Part shown: positions 26,042-35,152 of the stretch, piece by piece
Layout of the letters: each line of letters starts with the position of its first letter
Position numbering within the stretch: the stretch's first letter is position 1
Source: CALAMD01 sp035301345
GTDB taxonomy: Bacteria; Bacillota; Bacilli; Bacillales; Amphibacillaceae
Direction of reading: 5' to 3'
DNA length: 64,000 nucleotides
Assembly: GCA_035301345.1 (NCBI GenBank)
Contig: DATGUM010000028.1
Location: 1 to 64,000 of the forward strand
Program-made: the position numbers and the translations under genes
Notes under the pieces: generated by a model
What the model was told of the DNA's origin: nothing
Seen by the model: the letters and a program-made list of their open reading frames with translations, nothing else
Database searches by the model: none

Positions 26042-26811
26042 ATACGATTGTTTTATTAAGTATAATATTGTTCGCCTTAATGGCTCTTATTGGCAAGATG
26101 AAAGGTGTACGTTCATTTTTATCATTAGTTTTAAACTTTGCCATCATTTTTGTCGCAGTTATTTTCATGTTAGATACGGCAACAAATCCAATCTACATAA
26201 CAATTATTGCTTGTATCATTATTAGCGCTGTAAATTTATTTTTCATTAATGAAGTGAATAAAAAAACAACCACTGCTTTTATAGCAACGATCGTCACGAT
26301 TGCGATTCTTTTCTTATTCATATTTTTCATTACGAAGCAAGCGATGATTCAAGGATTTGGCGAAGAAGAAATCGATGAAATTATTACAGTTTATTCCCTT
26401 CACTTAGGTATTGATTTTGTAAAAGTAACTGTAGCAATGATTGTCATGAGTACAGTTGGAGCTATTATTGATGTCGCCATATCAATTACGTCACCCATGC
26501 AAGAAATAGCGAATCAACAACCGACGATTAAAAGAAAAGATTTATTCTTATCAGGTATGACAATTGGCAAGGATATTCTCGGCTCAAATGCGAACACACT
26601 CTTTTTCGCTTTTATTGGTGGATATATGGCTTTACTCATCTGGGTGAAAGATCTATCTTATACGTTCGGAGATATTATTAACTCGAAAATTTTCAGTGCA
26701 GAAATAATTACTATTTTCTGTGCAGGTATAGGCATCGCATTAATTATTCCAATCGCTGCCTTTATAAACGCTTTCGTACTCACTTATAAAAGCAACGATG
26801 AAAGTGAATAA
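26038..26811 (+). CDS. YibE/F family membrane protein (short partner)
   Basis: A 257-residue paralogue of the preceding protein without the external domain. About seven helices are present, and the same two landmarks recur: STVGAIIDVAISITSPMQEI and GKDILGSNANTLFFAFIGGY. The four-base overlap with its partner and the shared motifs suggest an old duplication and a heteromeric membrane assembly. It ends exactly one base before the convergent methyltransferase gene, with no room for a terminator. Confidence 0.85.
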   Translation: MNTIVLLSIILFALMALIGKMKGVRSFLSLVLNFAIIFVAVIFMLDTATNPIYITIIACIIISAVNLFFINEVNKKTTTAFIATIVTIAILFLFIFFITKQAMIQGFGEEEIDEIITVYSLHLGIDFVKVTVAMIVMSTVGAIIDVAISITSPMQEIANQQPTIKRKDLFLSGMTIGKDILGSNANTLFFAFIGGYMALLIWVKDLSYTFGDIINSKIFSAEIITIFCAGIGIALIIPIAAFINAFVLTYKSNDESE

Positions 26812-27414
26812 TTACTTTTTCTCGGCAATGACTTGAATAACGTGTGACAATCCATTATGTTTCTTTCCTTCATGTCTCGTGACTTCACCGTAGAAAAAGT
26901 GAATGTGACGTTCATTCTTAAAAAAACTTAGCATATCTTCTGGGCTATAAAGTAACTGTTCATTAGGTGGACCGCCTGTTCCATAAGCTAATTGTTCTTT
27001 TGAATATACTTCGACCATTATTAAACCACCAGCTTTAACACTATTAATGATATTTTCCATGAAAAATGGCTGATCAACTGCTGGGACGTGGCCAAATACA
27101 ACGACAGCCCCATCGTACTCGGCAGTTGGTACTTTTTCATTTGTTAAATCAACAGCTGCTGTTTCGATAGTCACTTTATTCTTAATAGCTAATTGCTCAG
27201 CTTTTTTCAAGCCGACTTTTGATTGATCATAAGCTGTCACGTCATGTCCTTGCTTGGCTAAATAAACAGCATTTCTTCCTTCACCTTCAGCAAAGCACGC
27301 AATTGCTTCACCTTCGCCAAACAGATGTGACGAAGCTCTTATAAATTCGTTCGCTTCTTCACCGTAAACGTATGCTTCTTCAGAAAAACTTTTATCCCAA
27401 TGTGCTTTTGACAC
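26812..27414 (-). CDS. SAM-dependent methyltransferase (class I, TehB-like)
   Basis: A 200-residue cytoplasmic methyltransferase. The SAM-binding motif I reads ACFAEGEGRNAVYLAKQG, followed by VTAYDQS (acidic ribose-binding residue) and VVVFGHVPAVDQP. This is the arrangement of small tellurite-resistance/thiol methyltransferase-like proteins. The substrate is unknown. It follows the cupin gene by about 33 bases and both are probably one transcript. It ends directly against the convergent yibF-like gene. Confidence 0.8.
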   Translation of the reverse strand: MSKAHWDKSFSEEAYVYGEEANEFIRASSHLFGEGEAIACFAEGEGRNAVYLAKQGHDVTAYDQSKVGLKKAEQLAIKNKVTIETAAVDLTNEKVPTAEYDGAVVVFGHVPAVDQPFFMENIINSVKAGGLIMVEVYSKEQLAYGTGGPPNEQLLYSPEDMLSFFKNERHIHFFYGEVTRHEGKKHNGLSHVIQVIAEKK

Positions 27415-27447
27415 GGTTATTCATCTACTCCTTTTTCATTCATTTAT

Positions 27448-27765
27448 TTATGGAAGTTTTGACATCGTTGCATAAATCGATACGTTATCTTCACTCGTAT
27501 TAATAAAGCCGATCATTTCTTCCTCTTCACAAAAGATAACATCACCTTTTTTAACGATTTTTTCCTCTCCATCAATCGTTAAAGTCCCTTCCCCTTCAAT
27601 AACGAGTAAATAAAGCTCTTTATTCGGATGATGATGTGCCTTCATTTCTTGCCCTGGTAAAAAGTTTAAAACGAACGCTACACTCGTACGCGTTTTTATC
27701 ATATCTATTTTCGTAAATCGTTCTAAATTAAATTGTTGCGCTTCTTTTATTAAATGAAAGTCCAT
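27448..27765 (-). CDS. Small cupin-domain protein
   Basis: A 105-residue single cupin barrel. The metal-binding motif is PGQEMKAHHHPNKELYLLVIEGEG (three His and one Glu), and the second motif follows as GDVIFCEEEEMIGFINT, without the usual final His. The frame extends 15 codons upstream without a ribosome binding site, so I start at 27765 behind AAAGGGA. It may bind a metal or small ligand and is co-oriented with the methyltransferase; its function is unknown. Confidence 0.78.
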   Translation of the reverse strand: MDFHLIKEAQQFNLERFTKIDMIKTRTSVAFVLNFLPGQEMKAHHHPNKELYLLVIEGEGTLTIDGEEKIVKKGDVIFCEEEEMIGFINTSEDNVSIYATMSKLP

Positions 27766-27847
27766 TTTTAACACATCCCTTTCGCTCTTTATAATACTTA
27801 CCCCTATCATACGGGATTTTAACTGAATAATACATAATAGTTACTCA

Positions 27848-27879
27848 TAAAAAAAGCAGCATGCACGAAGCATACTGCT
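27848..27879 (-). terminator. Terminator of the SEC-C protein gene
   Basis: AGCAG-C-ATGC pairs with GCAT-A-CTGCT over a five-base loop and a run of seven T follows on the minus strand. Confidence 0.85.
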
Positions 27880-27885
27880 AAATGA

Positions 27886-29676
27886 TTAATATTGTTCAAG
27901 GAAAAGTAGCGTTCGATAAAAGTAAGATGTATTACTTTCTTTATCCATCCAATTTAATAATTCTTTAATCGTTCCGACGAATTGATCGCGGCTCTCATCA
28001 TCAATCATCCCCGATACTTCAGAGTAGTCTACGAGAATTATTTCGCGCCAAAGTGATATTGTACAATCGCGCCAACTCGAAACGTCTTTTTGTTGCAGTA
28101 GTTCACGAAGCATAATTAAATTCTCTCGATATGTTCTTAACTCTTCTTCCGATAATGATTGCTGTTTCTCTTCATAGAAGTAAATGAAGTCGGCCGTGAA
28201 GAATTGCGCTAACGTATCTGGCGTAAACCCTAAATCTTCTAATATAGGTAACTGCTTCTCTAACAGTTCGTGACCTGTATGTTTATATTCAACATATCTG
28301 ACCGCTGTTTCGCGTGACGCACCACCCGTAACGAACGGCGATAGCGGCATATGTAACAATTTACGAACAGAGTTAAAGTCCATCGTTACAGATACTTCAT
28401 TAAATCTCGCTAATGCCGTACGATACATACCGTATTCCATTTGACGTAACCACATTTCAACATCAAACTTCTTCTCTTGGTTCATAAGTTGTTGCACAGA
28501 AAGTCCATTTAAATCGTCCTGAACTTGATCAATTTCTTTCAACAAATCATGCTGCGCATAGAAACTAAAGTGTGGTAAAGCATCTTCTGGAGCTGATGTA
28601 ATAACATTTTTACCTGTTTCACTTGAAAGACCGATGATACGCTTTTCATCACTTTCAAATGTCATTGATGAAACAATTGGTTGCAACATTTCCTCAAGCT
28701 CTGTCATATGTTCTTGATCAATCGTTTTTAAAATTAGTTCATCATTACGCATCGTTATTTGTCCGTATACGTCTGCAACTTCAATACCGCCTTTAATCGC
28801 ATTATCATCATACACGCGATGATTGCCCGTCCAAACAACTTCTTTATTTTCATCTGTCCATTCATTCAGTTGACAATTCGGCAACTGCTGGATGTGCAAA
28901 GCAACTGCTTCTAAATCATTGACAGTATACATTTTGCTATATTCAACAATCTCTTCTGACTGTTTTGAATGACGGCTTTTCTTTAAAAATTCAGCAAGTA
29001 CTTCCGGATAGTTCTCATTAAATAGTTTGTTTTTATCCGTCTTTTCTTTAACAGACTCTTTATTAACGAACATTATTGCATCTTTCATATCATTCGGACT
29101 ACCATTTGGCCGTACACCTATAAAATGATAAGCATTTTCAAGTGGTTCAACAAAACCAACTGTACTCATCCAAGGAATGAAAAATGGCACGTTGTCTTCA
29201 TCGCCTTTAATAGGGAAAACTTCGCCCGTTAACATATCTTGAAAATACACGTCTTCAGCCGAACGATCAATCGCTTGGAGCATACGAGGCTCAAGTGACT
29301 TCCACACATTTAAACGTTCACGCTCATCTAGCGTTAAACGATTACTTTGTTTATCGATAAATAAATCAATCAGCGACTTGTTGTCATGAATTGATTCGAT
29401 AAAGAACAGCCAAAAGGTAAAGTAACCTTCTTCCTCATCTTTATTAATAAGCCCTTTCGTTCGTTGCTTAAATTGAAACCGCCACTGTTGCATCTGCTCG
29501 AACGATGCAGTTTGATCAAGAAAAGATTGAAGCTTCACGAATAATGATTGCTTCATCTGCTGGAATTTATCTTTTTTAGACACTTCTGTTTGTTTTTCTT
29601 CTTTTTTGTTGAGACAACATTTTTTATATTTTTTACCGCTTCCACATGGACACGGATCATTTCTACCTACTGACAC
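27886..29676 (-). CDS. SEC-C motif protein of unknown function
   Basis: A 596-residue, mostly helical and charged cytoplasmic protein. The N-terminus RNDPCPCGSGKKYKKCC is the SEC-C zinc-binding motif (Cys9, Cys11, Cys20, Cys21) found at the end of SecA and in many proteins of unknown role. The motif is usually C-terminal; here it opens the protein. The remaining 570 residues match nothing I recognise; there are no membrane segments. It is a single-gene unit. Confidence 0.75.
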   Translation of the reverse strand: MSVGRNDPCPCGSGKKYKKCCLNKKEEKQTEVSKKDKFQQMKQSLFVKLQSFLDQTASFEQMQQWRFQFKQRTKGLINKDEEEGYFTFWLFFIESIHDNKSLIDLFIDKQSNRLTLDERERLNVWKSLEPRMLQAIDRSAEDVYFQDMLTGEVFPIKGDEDNVPFFIPWMSTVGFVEPLENAYHFIGVRPNGSPNDMKDAIMFVNKESVKEKTDKNKLFNENYPEVLAEFLKKSRHSKQSEEIVEYSKMYTVNDLEAVALHIQQLPNCQLNEWTDENKEVVWTGNHRVYDDNAIKGGIEVADVYGQITMRNDELILKTIDQEHMTELEEMLQPIVSSMTFESDEKRIIGLSSETGKNVITSAPEDALPHFSFYAQHDLLKEIDQVQDDLNGLSVQQLMNQEKKFDVEMWLRQMEYGMYRTALARFNEVSVTMDFNSVRKLLHMPLSPFVTGGASRETAVRYVEYKHTGHELLEKQLPILEDLGFTPDTLAQFFTADFIYFYEEKQQSLSEEELRTYRENLIMLRELLQQKDVSSWRDCTISLWREIILVDYSEVSGMIDDESRDQFVGTIKELLNWMDKESNTSYFYRTLLFLEQY

Positions 29677-29745
29677 TATTCTTCCCCCACATTCTTATTC
29701 TTTCATCCATAGTTCATCTTATCATTGTTTGTTTAAATTCAAAAA

Positions 29746-29781
29746 TAAAAAAGATGGGATTATATGAAACCCCATCTTTTT
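29746..29781 (-). terminator. Terminator of the GLUG/SLH surface protein
   Basis: AAAAAGATGGG and CCCATCTTTTT enclose a loop of about 12 bases, with a T-rich minus-strand tail. Confidence 0.87.
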
Positions 29782-29799
29782 AGTATATTAATGATTACT

Positions 29800-31845
29800 T
29801 TAATTATTATAAGCTCTTAAAGCAGCAATCCCTGCTTCAACACGCTGTGCGTTATCATTCGGAGCAAAGTATATCTTTCCACTTCTATCTTGACCACTCA
29901 TAATTTGTTCAGCAACAACTGCGCCAACTTCTGCTTGTGCCCAGCTTGGAATATCAGTTTCATCTTCAAACATTTGCGGACCACCAAATCCTTCTAACGG
30001 TAAATCATAAGCTCGAGCAATCATTGCAGCAATTTCTGCACGACTAATTTTTGCGGACGGGTTAAAGTTTCCACTAGTGTCACCGTACACAATACCTAAC
30101 TCTTTCGCTTTAGAAACCTCTCCTTTTGCCCAACTCGGAATAGCTCCATCGTCTGAAAACCCAGTTGACGTGCTACCAGTTCCTGCACCTAATGCATTTA
30201 CAATAACTATCGCGAACTCAGCTCGAGTAATATCTGCCCCTGGTCGGAAAATGAATTTACCTGGATTATCGATATCTTCTGATCCAGCCATAATGCCTGA
30301 TTCTATGATTTCTGTAACGTCATCTCTTCCCCAGTAACTTGACGGAATATCTGTGAGTAAATCAAATGGTTGGTCACGCAACGTTGGATAGTCTCCTGTT
30401 TCTATTTTCCACGTCGATGTAAAGTCCCAGTGTGTAAATGTATCACGTCGTTTCATTTCACTCGTTGCTAGTGAGATTGGTCCTTTTTCATCGTTCATAT
30501 TCGTCTCATCACGATCGTAAAAGTTTGGTGCAACAAGTGAATCATTCGCACCTAACCCATAGTTACCATGTGAATCACGTCCAACAAAGCCACCCGTATT
30601 ATCTTCTCCATTAACTTTTCCTGTTGCATATGAACGCTCAATCGTAGATCCACGATTGTTACCAACGAAGCCACCGACATTCGTTATCCCTTCAACAGAC
30701 CCGCGAGCGAAAGAATCTTTAATTTTCGCATAAGATGCGAGTTCACCGACAAAGCCACCAATATTTTCTGCTTCATCAGTAGCTAAAACTATTGATGATG
30801 AGAAACTTTTTGTTACATTTGTTTTATCTCCTTGTAATAATCCAACAAATCCACCAACATATTTATTACCTTTCACTGTATTATCTTTTGAATAACTACC
30901 TGAGATATTATTTGTTATTTCATACGTATATCCGACCAATCCTCCAACATAATTTCTTCCTTCAACGTTGCCTGTCACATAACTATCTTTAATCGTGTTC
31001 GGTCCGTGGGTGCTCTCTCTTCCAACAAGACCACCAACGTGATCTCTTGTTGAATATACATTACCAGTTACATAACTGTTTTGAATCTCTCCACGTGGTT
31101 GTAAATCACCAACAAGGCCTCCTGTAAAATCCGAACGACTCCCAGTTGACTCTACATTCATTTCGGAATAACTATCTTTTATCGAACCAATCATTGCTGC
31201 AAGTCCTCCTGCACCAAATCCATTTGCATATATGTTTCCTTTTGCAGAGCTATTTATAATATGACCATCTCTACCAACGATCCCCCCCGCATACTGCGAA
31301 CCTGTACTAATTTCAAGATTCACATGTACATTGTTAAAGGTTCCATCTTGTGTATCATACACGAGGCCACCAACACCACTTCCATGGATCGTTCCATCAA
31401 TAACAATGTTTTCAAAATGACTAAAATAGTCTCTGTTAGATACGGCTCCAACGGTAGCATCTTTTGCATTAATATCAATATTTGTCATTTTAAAGTTCTT
31501 AAACGTTGCATTTCGAGTCCGTCCAAATATTCCTCCAGTATTTGATTGAAAGTTCTTAATCGTATAGCCATTTCCATCAAAAGTTCCTTCAAATGTACTT
31601 GAACGAAGGTCGCCAATAGGTTCCCAATTTCCCCAATTAGATAAATCGACGTCACTCGTAAGCTTATAATCACCTTCCATATTATCACGAATACTATCTA
31701 ATCCTTCTGGTGAATTGATTTCAATAATATTTTGAGCATTTACGTGTCCGACCATAAAAAAATACAAAGCAATTGTAACTATAGCGATGACAAAAGTTTG
31801 TACGACATTAGATCGTTCAATATTAAATAAATAATTGTTATTCAA
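29800..31845 (-). CDS. Secreted GLUG-repeat protein with S-layer homology anchor
   Basis: A 681-residue exported surface protein. A signal peptide with a long hydrophobic core (about residues 14-37) ends at a likely VNA-QN cleavage site. Residues about 60-440 hold around a dozen short repeats with cores such as VGGLVG, IGGFVG and TGGFVG, spaced about 30 residues apart: GLUG motifs that build a beta-helix. Three SLH domains follow (about 490-680, each with an SRAE or TRAEFA-type motif) and bind secondary cell-wall polymer. TTG start behind AGGAGGAG. The layout suggests an adhesin or matrix protein; the target is unknown. Confidence 0.85.
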   Translation of the reverse strand: MNNNYLFNIERSNVVQTFVIAIVTIALYFFMVGHVNAQNIIEINSPEGLDSIRDNMEGDYKLTSDVDLSNWGNWEPIGDLRSSTFEGTFDGNGYTIKNFQSNTGGIFGRTRNATFKNFKMTNIDINAKDATVGAVSNRDYFSHFENIVIDGTIHGSGVGGLVYDTQDGTFNNVHVNLEISTGSQYAGGIVGRDGHIINSSAKGNIYANGFGAGGLAAMIGSIKDSYSEMNVESTGSRSDFTGGLVGDLQPRGEIQNSYVTGNVYSTRDHVGGLVGRESTHGPNTIKDSYVTGNVEGRNYVGGLVGYTYEITNNISGSYSKDNTVKGNKYVGGFVGLLQGDKTNVTKSFSSSIVLATDEAENIGGFVGELASYAKIKDSFARGSVEGITNVGGFVGNNRGSTIERSYATGKVNGEDNTGGFVGRDSHGNYGLGANDSLVAPNFYDRDETNMNDEKGPISLATSEMKRRDTFTHWDFTSTWKIETGDYPTLRDQPFDLLTDIPSSYWGRDDVTEIIESGIMAGSEDIDNPGKFIFRPGADITRAEFAIVIVNALGAGTGSTSTGFSDDGAIPSWAKGEVSKAKELGIVYGDTSGNFNPSAKISRAEIAAMIARAYDLPLEGFGGPQMFEDETDIPSWAQAEVGAVVAEQIMSGQDRSGKIYFAPNDNAQRVEAGIAALRAYNN

Positions 31846-32123
31846 TTGAACTTCTCCTCCTGTTTATTTAGTTTTAAAACCGCAATAAAAATACAAAAAT
31901 TTATTTAATAAATGTATTTTCTCACCCCTCTACAATTGATAAGAAGTGTGTAATAGCATGCTGTCAGTTCATACAGTATATACAAGCAAGGTTAAATCTA
32001 TGTTAAATTTTCTGTTTTTTAAGAAAATTACTTAAAAAGCCTTCACAACCACATTTGTATACTCTTTTAAAACTAATTTTCACTCCTTAACAATAATTTC
32101 TAACAAAAAATATAAAAAAAGGG

Positions 32124-32152
32124 TTTACATTTTTTCCATGATAATTTATAAT
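32124..32152 (+). promoter_or_regulatory. Promoter of the mnt operon
   Basis: TTTACA (32124-32129), 17 bases, TATAAT (32147-32152) is a near-consensus sigma-A promoter. AGGCAAA at 32170-32176, just after the start site, matches one half of the B. subtilis MntR box, but the other half is poor. Upstream, 31846-32123 holds nothing I can name. Confidence 0.65.
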
Positions 32153-32159
32153 TAAAAAT

Positions 32160-32346
32160 AAGTTGGACGAGGCAAAGTTTTAGAATCTTTAATAAAATAA
32201 ACATCCGCAAAATGTGGGTTGTTTTTTGGGGAGGGAAATCTTCCCAGTTAATTTTTATTAAAATGTTGAGTCGTAGAAACTTTTGTTCTATTGGCAAACT
32301 TATGGCCTTAACATATAAATATTTCAATACTAAGAAGGTGAAGAAG
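32160..32346 (+). other. Long structured 5' leader of the mnt operon
   Basis: About 190 bases separate the promoter from the first start codon. Successive hairpins can be drawn: CCGC/GTGG extended by AACA/TGTT (32211-32234 area), GGGAA-ATC-TTCCC (about 32244-32256), TTAAT/ATTAA, GTAGAA/TTCTAT, and GGC/GCC near 32293-32307. No long reading frame with a ribosome binding site covers it. A regulatory leader is plausible, but it does not match a riboswitch class I know. Confidence 0.4.
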
Positions 32347-33090
32347 ATGGAGAATTCAGTAATTGTACGAAATCTACACGTCTCTTACAGTGGCAATGAA
32401 GTCGTTCGTGACGTGTCTTTTTCTACACAGAAAGGAAGGTTAGTAGGTATTATCGGACCAAATGGTGCAGGTAAATCAACATTGATGAAGGCCATTCTTG
32501 GACTGATTCCGAAAGACAGAGGTGACGTGCGTCTTTATGGCAATCCTGTCAAAGCGATACAGAAGAAAATTGCCTACGTCCCTCAGAGGAGTAATATTGA
32601 TTGGGATTTTCCTATCACTGTGCTAGACACAGTCGTATTAGGAACTTATCCGCACTTAGGCTTTTTTCACAGACCGAAGAAAAAGCATAAGCAATTTGCG
32701 TATGAATGTTTAGAAAAAGTTGGTATGGCAGATTACGCGAAGCGACAAATAAGTGAACTTTCAGGTGGTCAGCAACAACGCGTCTTTCTCGCCCGAGCGT
32801 TAGCACAAGAAGCAGAACTATTCTTCTTAGACGAACCTTTCGTCGGCATTGACGTAGCGAGTGAGGAAATGATTATTCACTTACTAAAAGACATTCGTGA
32901 TAGTGGTAAAACAGTGTTTGTCGTTCATCACGACTTATCAAAAGTCGAAAGCTATTTTGACGACTTAATCTTACTAAACAAAGAACTAATCGCATCTGGT
33001 TCAGTGAAAAGTGTTTTAAAACCAGAACTAATGACGAAAGCATATCAATCGCAGTTCTCATTTCTTAACCATATAGGAGTGGGCTCATAA
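32347..33090 (+). CDS. mntB: Manganese ABC transporter ATPase
   Basis: A 247-residue ATPase of the Mn/Zn/Fe importer group. Motifs are GPNGAGKST (Walker A), VPQRSNIDWDFPITV (the Q-loop sequence typical of metal importers), LSGGQQQRVFLARAL and LFFLDEPFVGID, with the VVHHDL switch His. AGAAGGTG precedes the ATG at 32347; the reading frame runs 45 codons upstream through the leader without coding character. Its stop TAA shares one base with the permease ATG. Confidence 0.92.
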   Translation: MENSVIVRNLHVSYSGNEVVRDVSFSTQKGRLVGIIGPNGAGKSTLMKAILGLIPKDRGDVRLYGNPVKAIQKKIAYVPQRSNIDWDFPITVLDTVVLGTYPHLGFFHRPKKKHKQFAYECLEKVGMADYAKRQISELSGGQQQRVFLARALAQEAELFFLDEPFVGIDVASEEMIIHLLKDIRDSGKTVFVVHHDLSKVESYFDDLILLNKELIASGSVKSVLKPELMTKAYQSQFSFLNHIGVGS

Positions 33091-33947
33091 TGGCTTTTAT
33101 AAATGATATTATGCATTATGAATTTTTACAAAAAGCACTCATCACATCTATTATGGTAGGCATTATTTGTGGAGCAATCGGTTGCTTCATTATATTACGA
33201 GGACTTGCATTAATGGGAGACGCTATATCACACGCCGTCTTACCTGGGATTGCACTATCATATATGTTCGGCATTAACTTTTTCTATGGAGCTGTTTTAT
33301 TTGGATTAATTACGACCGTCGGAATTGGTTACATTAGTCAAAATAGTCGGATAAAAAGCGATTCTTCAATTGGGATTGTTTTCGCAGCATTTTTTGCACT
33401 CGGTGTTATTTTGATTACGAAAGCACAAACAGCAACTGACCTGACACAAATACTATTCGGAAACGTCTTATCTGTTCGGTCAACAGATATGTACATGACA
33501 CTAGGCGTTGGTGCGTTCGTTTTAATTGTCATTGTAGTCTTTTACAAAGAGCTGCTCATAAGTACGTTTGATCAAACGATGGCTGCAGCTTATGGATTAC
33601 CGACAAAAGTCATTCATTACGGATTAATGGTTTTACTGACATTAACGACAGTTGCTTCACTGCAAACAGTCGGTGTCGTTTTAGTTATTGCCATGCTTAT
33701 CACACCCGCTGCAACAGCTTATTTACTAACTGATCGATTGTCAACGATGATTTTTTTAGCAATGTTCTTCGGCGCAACATCATCAGTTGTTGGACTATAT
33801 TTCAGTTTCGAATACAACCTTGCTTCTGGGGCTGTTATCGTTTTAGTAACAACAATCTTATTTATCATTGCATTTATTTTTTCACCAAAATACGGTTTAC
33901 TTTGGCGAACACTTCGTATTAAAAAACAAAAAGCAACATCATATTAA
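33090..33947 (+). CDS. mntC: Manganese ABC transporter permease
   Basis: A 285-residue permease of the ABC-3 family with eight or nine helices. Family signs are GDAISHAVLPGIALSYMFG near residue 50 and VVLVIAMLITPAATAYLLT in the second half. It overlaps the ATPase by one base and is followed by the binding protein 21 bases later, so all three are one operon. The single permease would work as a homodimer, as in staphylococcal SitABC. Confidence 0.92.
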   Translation: MAFINDIMHYEFLQKALITSIMVGIICGAIGCFIILRGLALMGDAISHAVLPGIALSYMFGINFFYGAVLFGLITTVGIGYISQNSRIKSDSSIGIVFAAFFALGVILITKAQTATDLTQILFGNVLSVRSTDMYMTLGVGAFVLIVIVVFYKELLISTFDQTMAAAYGLPTKVIHYGLMVLLTLTTVASLQTVGVVLVIAMLITPAATAYLLTDRLSTMIFLAMFFGATSSVVGLYFSFEYNLASGAVIVLVTTILFIIAFIFSPKYGLLWRTLRIKKQKATSY

Positions 33948-33968
33948 AACTAAAGGAGCTATACATTT

Positions 33969-34904
33969 ATGAGGAAGCTAGGAATTATACTATTAATCAC
34001 AGTTCTATCATTAGTCGCTTGTCAATCAAACGATGAAACTGAATCAGGGGAAGAAAGTGACGACAAGTTATTCGTTATTACATCATTTACATTAATTGAA
34101 GATATGGTTAAACAAATTGGTGGTGACCATATAGAAACGTATAATATGGTACCAACAGGAACGGATCCACATGAATATGATCCATTACCTGAAGATATAA
34201 AGGCTGCTTCAGATGCTGACGTTATTATTTATAACGGATTTAACTTAGAAGGTGGAGATAATGGTTGGTTAGCAAAACTTGCTGATTCATCAAATATTGA
34301 AGATGATATTATGTATGAGTTAATGGCAGGTGCAGACCCTCTATATTTATCAGATGACAGTGGTAATGAAGCTGAAATTAACCCACACACATTTTTAGAT
34401 CCAGTACTTGGCATTCATATGGCCGAAAATGTTATCGGAGCACTCAGTGAAGTTGACCCTGATAATGAAGAGTTCTACCAGTCAAATGGAGATGAATATG
34501 TGGCTGAACTAGAAGACATTGCCAATGAATATGAAGAGAAAATTTCTGAAATCCCTGAAGAAAATCGTATACTCGTTACGAGTGAGCGTGCGTACCAGTA
34601 CTTAGCTGAGCGATACGGATTGACAGAAGGTTATCTGTTCCAAATCGACACTGAGGAAACAGGTACACCTGAGCAAATAACGTCTTTAATTAACTTCATT
34701 GAAGAAAATGACCCACCTGCACTCTTCGTTGAATCAAACGTTGATAAGCGTCCAATGGAGACTATTTCAAACGAAACAGGTGTTGATATATATGGAGATA
34801 TCTTTTCTGATGAAATTGGTAAGCCTGGTGAAGAGGGAGATACGTACGCCAAATTTTTACAATACAACATTGACCAAATATATAATGGATTAAAAAGTAA
34901 TTAA
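33969..34904 (+). CDS. mntA: Manganese-binding lipoprotein
   Basis: A 311-residue cluster A-I solute-binding protein. The signal ends in a lipobox (LSLVAC), followed by an acidic linker. The metal site of the family is readable: His in GTDPHEYDPLP, His in EINPHTFLDP, Glu in TSERAYQYLAERYG and Asp in GDIFSDEIG. His-His-Glu-Asp is the manganese-type set seen in PsaA; zinc binders carry His in the third position. It also lacks the His-rich loop of zinc proteins. Hence Mn, possibly Fe, is the expected cargo. Confidence 0.92.
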   Translation: MRKLGIILLITVLSLVACQSNDETESGEESDDKLFVITSFTLIEDMVKQIGGDHIETYNMVPTGTDPHEYDPLPEDIKAASDADVIIYNGFNLEGGDNGWLAKLADSSNIEDDIMYELMAGADPLYLSDDSGNEAEINPHTFLDPVLGIHMAENVIGALSEVDPDNEEFYQSNGDEYVAELEDIANEYEEKISEIPEENRILVTSERAYQYLAERYGLTEGYLFQIDTEETGTPEQITSLINFIEENDPPALFVESNVDKRPMETISNETGVDIYGDIFSDEIGKPGEEGDTYAKFLQYNIDQIYNGLKSN

Positions 34905-34910
34905 CACAGC

Positions 34911-34954
34911 CCACAGAGTTGATAAACAATTATCATCTCTGTGGTTTTCTTTCA
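34911..34954 (+). terminator. mnt operon terminator
   Basis: CCACAGAG and CTCTGTGG form the base of a hairpin continued by TGATAA/TTATCA, followed by TTTTCTTTC on the plus strand. Confidence 0.87.
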
Positions 34955-35009
34955 TAACTTTCGAATTTTCTCAATATTAAAATAACATTGTCAAACAATT
35001 GTCATTGTT

Positions 35010-35064
35010 TAGTCGACTAATTGTAACGTTATCCCCCTTTAAAATGATTGTTCTTCTATATAAT
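35010..35064 (+). promoter_or_regulatory. cydABCD upstream elements
   Basis: A TATAAT (35059-35064) lies about 90 bases before cydA, but no good -35 stands at 17 bases, which suits an activator-dependent promoter. TAGTCGACTA (35010-35019) is a perfect palindrome, and a TTGTCAAACAATTGTCA stretch (about 34988-35004) precedes it. Rex and ResD control cyd genes in Bacillus, but neither box is clear here. Confidence 0.35.
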
Positions 35065-35152
35065 GAGACTAAGATGTTTCCACCATTTGTATCGTCATTA
35101 AATGAGAAGTGGTTTTTAGCATCTATTTATAAAGAGAAGGAGAGATAAATAA

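Noticed and set aside
29800..31845. CRISPR-like repetition in the surface-protein gene
   Set aside because: The periodicity of about 90 bases comes from GLUG protein repeats in one open frame; DNA units are divergent and no spacers exist.
32161..32176. Full MntR box at the mnt promoter
   Set aside because: Only the AGGCAAA half matches; the other half disagrees at most positions.
32291..32307. A TTGGCA followed at the right distance by GGC in the mnt leader, resembling a -24/-12 promoter
   Set aside because: The -12 half reads TGGCC instead of TTGCT, there is no enhancer-like site, and a near-consensus sigma-A promoter lies upstream.
32212..32346. N-terminal extension of the MntB frame
   Set aside because: Residues do not fit the ATPase family and AGAAGGTG marks the later ATG.
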